Below, piece after piece: positions 57,170 to 64,000 of a stretch of DNA of 64,000 nt; positions within the stretch are counted from its first letter, which is position 1, and every line of letters starts with the position of its first letter. The notes below the pieces were generated by a model. It ran no database searches and was not told the origin of the DNA. It was given only the letters and a program-made list of their open reading frames with translations. The stretch comes from a beta proteobacterium AAP65 (GTDB taxonomy: Bacteria; Pseudomonadota; Gammaproteobacteria; Burkholderiales; Burkholderiaceae_C), in contig LJHW01000004.1 in the NCBI GenBank assembly GCA_001295865.1, positions 62,001 through 126,000 on the forward strand. The letters are read 5' to 3'. The translations under genes and the position numbers were made by a program.

Positions 57170-57836
57170 CGGCTGCCTCGATTTCCAGTCCCAGCGCCGC
57201 GCCCAGCAAGGCCGGCAGTTCCAACGCCAGCCGGGGTTTGTGGATGACCGGCAGCCCCTGCAGCGCGAAGGCGTAGGGCTGCAGTTCGTCACCGCTGAGC
57301 GAGGTGACGACGATCAGGCGGCTGCCTTCGAAGGCCGGGCTGGAGCGCAGGCCGTTGATCAGCGTGGCGCCGTCGATGCCCGGTAGCAGGATGTCGACTA
57401 GCAGCACTTGCGGCTGCAGCCGCCCGGCCATCGCCAGGCCGGTGATGCCATCGTCGGCCAGGTGCAGTTCCACCTCGGGGAAGTGCTGGCGCACCAGCAG
57501 CGACACCAGGTTCTGGAAGTGGCGCGAGTCTTCGATCAACAGCACGCCCGGCTTGGCAGCCCCCGCCCGGCCCGGTGCGCCCAGACCGACCTTCGCACGG
57601 CCGGGCCCGCGCACGCCCTGCGGGCGCGGGCTGCCCTGGCGCTGCGCCAGCCAGGCCTCCACCGAACTGCGCGAGATGCGCCGGTGCCCGCCCGGGGTCT
57701 TCCAGGCCTGCAGCTCACCGCGGTCGACCATCAACTGCACGGAACGCACGGCCATGCCGAGCATGCGCGCCACATCGCGGGTGCTGCACTCGTCAGCCAG
57801 GTCGGGCACCGCGCTCGAAATCAGGGGCTTGTCCAT
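57159..57836 (-). CDS. HTH-receiver regulator with reversed domain order
   Basis: A 225-residue protein from ATG 57836. The N-terminal excisionase/MerR-type winged HTH (~17-65; STRDVARMLGMAVRSVQLMV and the wing TPGGHRR, 47-53) is followed by a Gly/Pro/Arg linker and a C-terminal receiver (~96-215; Asp103, phospho-Asp148 in LLVDILLPG, Lys200). Ordinary response regulators place the receiver first. It is cotranscribed with REC-Hpt and is probably the relay's DNA-binding output. A frame extension upstream of 57836 crosses promoter sequence and is rejected. Confidence 0.86.
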   Translation of the reverse strand: MDKPLISSAVPDLADECSTRDVARMLGMAVRSVQLMVDRGELQAWKTPGGHRRISRSSVEAWLAQRQGSPRPQGVRGPGRAKVGLGAPGRAGAAKPGVLLIEDSRHFQNLVSLLVRQHFPEVELHLADDGITGLAMAGRLQPQVLLVDILLPGIDGATLINGLRSSPAFEGSRLIVVTSLSGDELQPYAFALQGLPVIHKPRLALELPALLGAALGLEIEAADAA

Positions 57837-57895
57837 TCCAGCGATTTTGCCGGTTTGGCGGCCCGAAAAGCCAGACCCCGTGACATTTGCCAAAA

Positions 57896-57909
57896 ATGAT
57901 ATTTATCAT
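57896..57909. promoter_or_regulatory. FNR-like palindrome between divergent signalling genes
   Basis: ATGATATTTATCAT is a perfect 14-bp palindrome with the TGAT-N4-ATCA core of FNR/Anr boxes (consensus TTGAT-N4-ATCAA, two outer mismatches). It lies in the 168-nt gap between the HTH-REC gene and the receiver gene, in the only AT-rich patch there. Confidence 0.45.
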
Positions 57910-58004
57910 CTTGCGCACAATCACAGCCTGAAGACGGGTGGCCAGGCTGCCTGCCACCGCAAGACCCGGCCACCGCCCCGACCTATGCAACGACGCCAGA
58001 CCGC

Positions 58005-58379
58005 ATGAAGAAGATCCTGATCGTCGAGGACCACGCCGACATCCGCCGCCTGATCCGCATGACCCTGGAGTTCGAGCACTGCGAGATCCACGAAGCGCCC
58101 GACGCCCCCACGGGTTGGGACATGGTGCGCGAACTGCAGCCCGATGCCGTGCTGCTGGACGTGATGATGCCCGGCGCCCTCAACGGCCTGGACCTGTGCC
58201 GAGCCATCAAGGCCGATGCGCGGCTGCGCCGGGTGCCGGTGCTGCTGCTCACGGCCCGCGGTGGCAGCGCCGACCGCGAGGCCGGCCTGCTGGCTGGCGC
58301 CGACGCCTACATCGTCAAACCTTTCAGCCCCATGCAACTGCTGGAACTGCTGGTGCAGCTGAACGTCATCTCGGCGTGA
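58005..58379 (+). CDS. Single-domain response regulator
   Basis: A CheY-like receiver of 124 residues with no output domain. The acidic pair is in IVEDHADI, the phospho-Asp52 in LLDVMMPG, and Lys in YIVKPFSPMQL. It is the first gene of a plus-strand group with a binding protein and a histidine kinase, 56 nt upstream of the former. It probably shuttles phosphate within the relay. Confidence 0.9.
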   Translation: MKKILIVEDHADIRRLIRMTLEFEHCEIHEAPDAPTGWDMVRELQPDAVLLDVMMPGALNGLDLCRAIKADARLRRVPVLLLTARGGSADREAGLLAGADAYIVKPFSPMQLLELLVQLNVISA

Positions 58380-58435
58380 AGCAGCACCTTGGCACCCGCT
58401 TCCACCCACCCTCATCATCGTTACCCGCCTGGACC

Positions 58436-59260
58436 ATGACTCGCCTGCCCATCCCCCGCCGTTTCAGCGCCCGCCACCTGTGCCTGGGTGCCACCTTGTT
58501 CGCCGCGGCCCTGGGCGCCGGCAGCGTGCAGGCCGGCGAGGTGCAGGCGCGCGTGAAGGCCAGCGCCACCGTGAAGGTCTGCATCTGGCCCGACTACTAC
58601 GGCGTCAGCCTGCGCAACCCGCGCACGCAGCAGCTAACGGGCATCGACATCGACCTCTCGGCCGAACTCGGCCGGGACCTCAAGGCCCAGGTGCAGTACG
58701 TCGATTCGTCGTTCGCCACGCTCATCGACGACCTGAAGAACGACCGCTGCGACGTGGCCATGTTCGCCGTGGGCATGCTGCCGCAGCGCATGGCGCAGCT
58801 GGCCTTCACGCGGCCCTATCTGGAAAGCGACATCTACGGCGTCACGACCAAGGGCAACCAGGTCGTCAAGCGCTGGGAAGACATCGACAAACCCGGCGTG
58901 GCCGTGGCCGTGCAGGCCGGTACCTTCATGGAACCGGTGATGGGCGCGGCGCTGAAAAACGCCCGGCTCGTGAAGGTGGCGCCCCCGGCCACGCGTGAAC
59001 GCGAGCTGGAAGCGGGCCGGGTCGACGTCTTCATGACCGACTACCCCTACAGCCGCCGCCTGCTCGACAACGCCGACTGGGCCACGCTGATCTCGCCGCC
59101 CACCCCCTTCAGCGTGCTGCCCTATGCCTACGCGATGAAAAAGGGCGATGCCGCCTGGGCCGAGACCGTGGACGGCTTCGTGGCACGCATCCAGCGCGAC
59201 GGGCGGCTGGAAACTGCGGCCCGCAAACACGGCCTGAGCCCGATCGTGCGCCTGCGGTGA
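58436..59260 (+). CDS. Periplasmic solute-binding protein linked to a kinase
   Basis: A family-3 type binding protein of 274 residues. The signal peptide (~1-33) contains Arg-Arg (PRRFSARHLCLGATLF). The mature part has KVCIWPDYYGVSLRNP, GIDIDLSAELGRDL and DVAMFAVGMLPQRMAQLAFTRPY. No permease or ATPase gene is near; its stop overlaps the histidine kinase start (GTGA), so it more likely acts as sensor input than in transport. The ligand is unknown. Confidence 0.85.
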   Translation: MTRLPIPRRFSARHLCLGATLFAAALGAGSVQAGEVQARVKASATVKVCIWPDYYGVSLRNPRTQQLTGIDIDLSAELGRDLKAQVQYVDSSFATLIDDLKNDRCDVAMFAVGMLPQRMAQLAFTRPYLESDIYGVTTKGNQVVKRWEDIDKPGVAVAVQAGTFMEPVMGAALKNARLVKVAPPATRERELEAGRVDVFMTDYPYSRRLLDNADWATLISPPTPFSVLPYAYAMKKGDAAWAETVDGFVARIQRDGRLETAARKHGLSPIVRLR

Positions 59261-61809
59261 AAGCGCAAGGGCTCGCCCCCAAGGCAGCACCGCCGGCCTC
59301 GGCCATGCCGGTGCCCAGCGGCAGCGCCCGGTTGGCGCTGCCATCGCAGCTGGCCGGCAAGCGGCGCTGGGTCTTCGGCGCCGGCGCCCTGCTGATGGCG
59401 CTGGTGACGCTGACCCTCACGGGCATGGCCTGGCACGAGCACCAGCAACTGCAGGCGGTTGTGGGCGACCGCAATGAGCTGCTCGCGCGCGTGCTCAGCG
59501 AGCAGACCACCCGCAACATCGAAGCCGCGGCCCTGGCCGCCGCCACGCTGGCCGATCTGCTGCAGCGCGACCAGTTGCCTGAGAGCGCGCAGACCGGGGC
59601 CGCGATGCAGCAGTCGCTGGTCAACCTGCCTTTCCTGCGCAGTATCGCCGTGCTCGACGCTGCCGGCCGCGTGCGCGCCAGCGCTCAGGCCAGCGAGGTC
59701 GGCCGCCTGATCGACCTGGCCGCGCTGGGCCCCTTGCCCGCACCCGGCACAGACCGGTTGGCCGAGCAGGCACCCGGCCGCAGCCTGGCCGATCTGGCCC
59801 GCGGCCAGGCCACGGCCATCCCGGCCGGGGTCAGCTTCCTGCCGCTGCTGCGCACGGTGCGCCGCAGCAACGGCGAGACGCTGCTGGTGGTGGCCTTGCT
59901 CAACCCGAGCGCCTTCGTCAACTTCCAGCAGCTGCTGCTCGACGGACCCGGCGCTGCGGCCGCACTCGTCACCTACGACGGACGCCTCATCGCCGGCACC
60001 GACACCGTGGCGCGCCCGGCCGGTGCCGACCTCCGGGCGCTGGCGCCCTTCAGCCAGTTCTTGCCCGCACGCGAACACGGCGCATGGATAGGCGAGGGTC
60101 TGCGAGAAGGCACCCAACTGGCAGCCTTTCGCGTGTCAGCCACGCGGCCGCTGGCGGTGCTGGTGGAGGTGGACCGCGATGCGGTGCTGCAACCCTGGTG
60201 GACCCTGGTGCGCAACCTGGCGCTGGCCGGGGCCGCCATCTTCGTGATGGTGGCGGGTTTCACCTTCCTGGCCTGGCGCAGCCTGCGGGCCCGCGAAATC
60301 GCCAGGGCCGAACGCGACGCCGCGCAGGCCGAGGCCCTGCACCGCGAACGCGAACTCAGCGTCACCATCCAGAGCCTGCAGGAGCTGATCTTCCGCACCG
60401 ATGCCCAGGGCCTGCTCACCTATGCCAACCAGCCCTGGGCGCTGACGGCGGGTGCAGGCCGGCCGCTGTGGGAGCTGGTGGCGCCCGAGCAGCGCACAGC
60501 CGCGCGAACGCTGTTCGCCCGCGCCAGCGACACCGACGTGCGCCACCTGCAGGCCGTGATGGCCGAGCAAAGCGGGCGCAGGCGCAGCTTCGACATCTCG
60601 GTGATGCCGCTGCACGAAAACGGCCGCCTCACCGGCTTCGCGGGCAGCGCCATCGACGTCACCGGCCGCATCGTGGCGCAGCGCCGCCTGCAGATGCAGC
60701 TGGCCTTCACCGAACAGCTCATGAACGTGAGCCCCTTCCCGATGTCGCTCTTCGACCTGAAGCGGCGCTACGTGATGGTCAACAAGGCCTGGGAAGACTT
60801 CACCGGCCGCACCCGGGCGGAAACCGTCGGTCAGACCGTCGGCGGTGCGCTGCCGCAATCGGAACGTGACCAGCACGAGGCGCAGGACCGCGCGCTGATC
60901 GAAGACGGCCAGCCGCGCCGCTACGAGGCGCGCGCGCGCCACCGCGATGGCAGCCAGCGCGACCTGATGGTCAACAAGCTGCTCGTGCCGGGCGATGAAG
61001 AACAACCGGCCTGCGTGCTGGCGGTGATGGTCGACGTGACCGAGTTCCGCAATGCCGAGCGCAGCACGCGCGAGGCGCGCGACATCGCCGAAGAGGCCTC
61101 GCGCGTGAAGAGCGAGTTCATCGCCAACATCAGCCACGAGCTGCGCACGCCGCTGCAATCCATCATCGGTTTTTCGGAACTGGGGCTGCGCCGTGGCCAA
61201 GACCAGCCCCGGCTGGCCAGCATGTTCGACGACATCCACAACGCCGGGCAGCGCATGCTGGCCCTGGTCAACGACCTGCTGGACGTGGCCAAGATCGAGA
61301 GCACCGTGGGCACCATCCACCTGGAGCGCACCGACTTGCGCGGCCTGGTGACGCACGTGCTCAAGGAACTGACGCCGCTGCTGGACGGCAAGCAGTTGCA
61401 GGTGCTGCTGCAGCTGGGCAACCAGCCCTTGCGCGGCAAGGTCGACCCGCTGCGCTTTCAGCAGGTCTTGCGCAACGTGGTGGCCAACGCGATCAAGTTT
61501 TCGCCCCCGGGCAGCCGCCTCACGGTGGAGGGCGGCCACACCGACATGGGCGAGCTCGAGCTGCGGGTGGCCGACGAAGGCCCGGGCATCCCGCCGGCCG
61601 AGCTGGAGACCATCTTCCAGGCCTTCGTGCAGAGCAGCAAGACCAAAGACGGCTCGGGCGGCACCGGCCTCGGCCTGGCGATCTCACGCAAGATCATCGA
61701 AGCCCATGGGGGCCGCATCAGCGCGCAGAACCGCCCCGAGGGCGGCGCCGTCTTCAGCATCGTGCTGCCCAACCGGGGCAGCACCGAGACACAACCCGCG
61801 CCGCTTTGA
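59257..61809 (+). CDS. Membrane PAS sensor histidine kinase
   Basis: An 850-residue kinase starting at GTG 59257. A first membrane helix (~30-53), a periplasmic Cache-like domain (~55-315), a second helix (~320-345), two cytoplasmic PAS domains (~365-475 and ~480-600), HisKA with phospho-His627 in ISHELRTPLQ, and an HATPase domain with NVVANAIKFSPPG, DEGPGIPPAELE and GTGLGLAIS. No receiver or Hpt is attached; those functions are supplied by neighbouring genes. It may sense the adjacent binding protein. Confidence 0.93.
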   Translation: MKAQGLAPKAAPPASAMPVPSGSARLALPSQLAGKRRWVFGAGALLMALVTLTLTGMAWHEHQQLQAVVGDRNELLARVLSEQTTRNIEAAALAAATLADLLQRDQLPESAQTGAAMQQSLVNLPFLRSIAVLDAAGRVRASAQASEVGRLIDLAALGPLPAPGTDRLAEQAPGRSLADLARGQATAIPAGVSFLPLLRTVRRSNGETLLVVALLNPSAFVNFQQLLLDGPGAAAALVTYDGRLIAGTDTVARPAGADLRALAPFSQFLPAREHGAWIGEGLREGTQLAAFRVSATRPLAVLVEVDRDAVLQPWWTLVRNLALAGAAIFVMVAGFTFLAWRSLRAREIARAERDAAQAEALHRERELSVTIQSLQELIFRTDAQGLLTYANQPWALTAGAGRPLWELVAPEQRTAARTLFARASDTDVRHLQAVMAEQSGRRRSFDISVMPLHENGRLTGFAGSAIDVTGRIVAQRRLQMQLAFTEQLMNVSPFPMSLFDLKRRYVMVNKAWEDFTGRTRAETVGQTVGGALPQSERDQHEAQDRALIEDGQPRRYEARARHRDGSQRDLMVNKLLVPGDEEQPACVLAVMVDVTEFRNAERSTREARDIAEEASRVKSEFIANISHELRTPLQSIIGFSELGLRRGQDQPRLASMFDDIHNAGQRMLALVNDLLDVAKIESTVGTIHLERTDLRGLVTHVLKELTPLLDGKQLQVLLQLGNQPLRGKVDPLRFQQVLRNVVANAIKFSPPGSRLTVEGGHTDMGELELRVADEGPGIPPAELETIFQAFVQSSKTKDGSGGTGLGLAISRKIIEAHGGRISAQNRPEGGAVFSIVLPNRGSTETQPAPL

Positions 61810-61871
61810 GAGCCCGGCGGCCGTTCGCTGAGCCCTGCGCCTGAGGGAGCCCCGGCGCGCTTCAGTGCCGC

Positions 61872-62249
61872 TCAGCGCGGGCCGGCGCGCAACAGGCGTT
61901 CTTCGGGCGGCAGGGCGGTCTGGCTGTCGAGTTCCACCGCCACCTGGGTGCACACGGCGCGGCACAACATCGCCACACGCTCGCTCTGCAGCCGGTAGTA
62001 GATCTGCGTGCCCTCGCGCCGGCGGCCGAGCACACCAGCCCGGTACAACGTGGCCAAGTGCTGCGACATGTTCGGCTGCGTGGTGTCGATCTGCGCGAGC
62101 AGGTCGGACACGTTGCGCTCGCCGTTGCACACCGCGCTGATGATCTTCAGGCGGACAGGCGTCGACAGCAGTCCGAACAGCTCTGCGGCTGACTCGAACA
62201 CCACGTCTTCTTCGCGTTCATTGCTCACGGCGCCCTCTGTGGAATGCAT
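61872..62249 (-). CDS. ArsR-family regulator
   Basis: A winged-helix repressor of 125 residues with ArsR marks LLSTPVRLKIISAV and NMSQHLATLYRAGVL and the wing RREGTQIYYRL. Cys41 in SAVCNGER aligns with the reactive Cys of the sulfide-responsive BigR/SqrR group. The other cysteines (96 and 100, LCRAVC) lie nearer than the usual second site, so the sensing chemistry may differ. Context with a cytochrome c and a YeeE transporter suggests sulfur response; this is not proven. Confidence 0.85.
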   Translation of the reverse strand: MHSTEGAVSNEREEDVVFESAAELFGLLSTPVRLKIISAVCNGERNVSDLLAQIDTTQPNMSQHLATLYRAGVLGRRREGTQIYYRLQSERVAMLCRAVCTQVAVELDSQTALPPEERLLRAGPR

Positions 62250-62335
62250 CCGAGCATCACTTTATCAGCACACGCCGATGAGGCAACACAGGGTCGCGGG
62301 GCCAGCCGTGCCCGCACCGTGCGGGCCCCCGGGCC

Positions 62336-62650
62336 CTACTTGGCGCCGGCCAGCACCCAAGCGGCCAAGGTGTTCAGGTCGGCCTCGCTGAGCGCGGGCT
62401 GCGGCGGCATCGGCACCGGGCCCCACTTGCCCATGCCGCCCTTGCGGATGCTGGCGGCCAGCGTGGCGGCCGCGTCTTTCTGGCCGGCGTACTTCTTCGC
62501 GATGTCGGCATAGGACGGGCCGACGATCTTGCGGTCGGCCGCATGGCAGGCGGTGCAGGCGTTTTTGGTCGCCAGTTCGAGGTTAGCGAAAGCCGGCAGG
62601 CTGGTGGCGCCCAGCGCGGCCACGGCAACGAGGGTGAAAACAGGTTTCAA
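62336..62650 (-). CDS. c551/c8-type cytochrome c
   Basis: A small class I cytochrome. I chose TTG 62650 (GGAG 5 nt upstream; signal KPVFTLVAVAALGATSLPAFA), 104 residues; the ATG at 62698 lacks such a site and breaks the signal. The mature part (~82 residues) has CTACH (32-36) and Met81 in GPVPMPP, the Pseudomonas c551 pattern. In Rubrivivax a protein of this type (cytochrome c8) donates electrons to the reaction centre. It may serve the same role here, or respiration. Confidence 0.85.
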   Translation of the reverse strand: MKPVFTLVAVAALGATSLPAFANLELATKNACTACHAADRKIVGPSYADIAKKYAGQKDAAATLAASIRKGGMGKWGPVPMPPQPALSEADLNTLAAWVLAGAK

Positions 62651-62783
62651 GGCAACTCCAGGCAAGGGGGGAACTTGCAAATAGCTTTTTATGAGCAATC
62701 AATGATATTCAGATCGTTTGACGGACAACCCCGGGTCAACCCCGAGCGCGGGCCGGCCCCCGCCGCCGCGCCACAATTCGGGG

Positions 62784-63899
62784 ATGGAAACAGTCGACAT
62801 CCCCGGTCTCACGAACCAGGTGCTCTGGGCTTCACTGGCCCTGGCGGTGGCCTTTGGCGCCGTGGCGCAGCGCACGCGTTTTTGCACCATGGGCGCCATC
62901 GCCGATGTGGTGAACATGGGCGACTGGGAACGCGCCCGCATGTGGGCGCTGGCCGTGGCCGTGGCCGTGCTCGGCTTCAACGGCATGGTGGCCGCAGGCT
63001 GGGTGCAGGCCAGCAACAGCATCTATGCCGCGCCGCGTGTGCTGTGGCTGTCGGCGCTGCTGGGCGGGGCGATGTTCGGCTTCGGCATGGTGCTGGCCTC
63101 GGGCTGCGGCAGCAAGAACCTGATGCGTATGGGCAGCGGCAACCTCAAGGCCCTGGTGGTGATGCTGGTGCTGGGGCTGGCGGGCTACGCCACGCTGCGC
63201 GGCATCACAGGGGTGCTGCGGGTCAACACGGTGGAGCACGTGCACTTTGAACTCGCCACGGGGCAAGACCTGCCCTCGATGGCGGCCGCCGCCTTCGGCC
63301 TGCCCGGGCCCATGCTGGCTTTGGCGCTGGGCGCCGCGCTGGCGCTGGTGCTGCTGGTGTGGGTGCTCAGCAAGCCCGAGGGCCGCAGCGGTGAGGTGCT
63401 CGGGGGCGGCATCGGCGTCGGTGCGGTGATCGCCGCCACCTGGTGGGTCAGTGGCAGCCTGGGCTTCGTGGCCGAAGACCCCAACACGCTGGAGCCCGCT
63501 TTCCTGGGCACGAATTCGCGCCGCATGGAATCGCTGAGCCTGGTGGCGCCGGTGGCCTATACGCTGGATTGGCTGCTCTTTTTCAGCGACACCTCGCGCA
63601 CCCTGACGCTGGGCATCCTCAGCGTCGTCGGCATCACGCTGGGGGCCTTCATCGTCTCGGTGCTCGACCGCAGTTTCCGCTGGGAGGGATTCGGCAGCTT
63701 CGAAGACCTGGCCAACCACCTGGTCGGCGCCACGCTGATGGGCGTGGGCGGCGTCGTGGCCATGGGCTGCACCGTGGGCCAGGGGCTCTCGGGCGTGTCG
63801 ACCTTGTCGCTGGGCAGTTTCATCGCCCTGGCCGGCATCGTGGGCGGCGCGGTGGCGGCGCTGCGTTACCAGGTCTGGCGCATCGAGCGTTCGCTCTGA
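62784..63899 (+). CDS. YeeE/YedE-family sulfur transporter
   Basis: A 371-residue polytopic membrane protein (about nine helices) of the YeeE/YedE (TsuA) family, which takes up thiosulfate or related sulfur compounds. The conserved cysteines of the conduction path are visible: Cys34 (RFCTMGA), Cys108 (ASGCGSKN) and one in AMGCTVGQGLSG. ATG 62784 was chosen; the 22-residue extension upstream is polar and not conserved-looking. It is divergent from the cytochrome gene. Confidence 0.88.
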   Translation: METVDIPGLTNQVLWASLALAVAFGAVAQRTRFCTMGAIADVVNMGDWERARMWALAVAVAVLGFNGMVAAGWVQASNSIYAAPRVLWLSALLGGAMFGFGMVLASGCGSKNLMRMGSGNLKALVVMLVLGLAGYATLRGITGVLRVNTVEHVHFELATGQDLPSMAAAAFGLPGPMLALALGAALALVLLVWVLSKPEGRSGEVLGGGIGVGAVIAATWWVSGSLGFVAEDPNTLEPAFLGTNSRRMESLSLVAPVAYTLDWLLFFSDTSRTLTLGILSVVGITLGAFIVSVLDRSFRWEGFGSFEDLANHLVGATLMGVGGVVAMGCTVGQGLSGVSTLSLGSFIALAGIVGGAVAALRYQVWRIERSL

Positions 63900-63908
63900 A
63901 GCCGCGCT

Positions 63909-64000
63909 TCAGCGCGCCGGCAGGGCCAGACGCGCCAGTGCCATCACGTCGTCGGCACTCATCTCGCCGGGGATGGCCTGCTGCAGCCGGCCGTCGGCCC
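63909..64000 (-). CDS. Partial gene, 3' end only
   Basis: On the minus strand a frame runs in from the right edge and stops at 63909. The visible ~30 residues end RLQQAIPGEMSADDVMALARLALPAR. I do not recognise the family. It is convergent with the YeeE gene with a 9-nt gap, as expected for a real gene end. Confidence 0.4.
   Translation of the reverse strand, partial: ADGRLQQAIPGEMSADDVMALARLALPAR

Overview
This is a high-GC chromosomal window whose left ~28 kb is a photosynthesis gene cluster of a purple betaproteobacterium. Gene content and order, an LH2 alpha subunit with a long Ala/Pro tail, AcsF, and the TGT-N12-ACA PpsR boxes all point to the order Burkholderiales, near Rubrivivax. The housekeeping and beta-oxidation genes to the right fit the same group. 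The species cannot be fixed from sequence reading alone.

Layout, left to right. (1) 1-1105: end of an unrecognised membrane protein gene, then pucBA (LH2 antenna) on the minus strand with a promoter, PpsR boxes and a terminator. (2) 18157 down to 1115, minus strand: a 14-gene, ~17 kb superoperon bchF-bchN-bchB-bchH-bchL-bchM-lhaA-puhA-puhB-puhC-acsF-puhE-crtI-crtB. Neighbouring genes overlap or lie at most 22 nt apart, and the run ends in a strong intrinsic terminator. It makes the magnesium branch up to bacteriochlorophyllide, the reaction-centre H subunit with its assembly factors, and the first carotenoid steps. (3) 18158-28225, plus strand: a regulatory and pigment-finishing arm. It has a structured leader, ppaA/aerR (B12-binding antirepressor type), ppsR, bchG-pucC-like-bchP, then a second, diverged PpsR followed by a phytochrome-like protein that lacks the chromophore cysteine, the PHY tongue and a kinase domain. 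I consider this last pair the most interesting find in the window.

(4) 28276-38420: housekeeping. A MOSC protein, two tRNA-Lys genes directly downstream of tcdA, tolB-pal-cpoB, an MsbA-type exporter, an AhpD-like protein, htpX, a NYN-domain protein and pyrC. (5) 38524-46586: a DUF4394 lipoprotein, a Burkholderiales-type palindromic repeat, a glutamate/aspartate ABC importer with a LysR regulator, a small secreted Ca-binding-repeat protein, an Atm1-type ABC exporter and an acyl-CoA thioesterase. (6) 46591-54879: a fatty-acid beta-oxidation block (enoyl-CoA hydratase, thiolase, FadB-type fusion, acyl-CoA dehydrogenase) with a TetR regulator and its probable operator.

(7) 55034-64000: an HNH nuclease, a glycine-zipper lipoprotein, and a two-way signalling locus. 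One arm is REC-Hpt plus an HTH-REC regulator; the divergent arm is a receiver, a periplasmic binding protein and a PAS histidine kinase. The window ends with an ArsR regulator, a c551/c8-type cytochrome that could donate electrons to the reaction centre, a YeeE/YedE sulfur transporter and a partial gene. The puf operon, bchCXYZ, bchID, crtCDEF and idi are not here. No CRISPR array, rRNA, IS element or prophage was seen.
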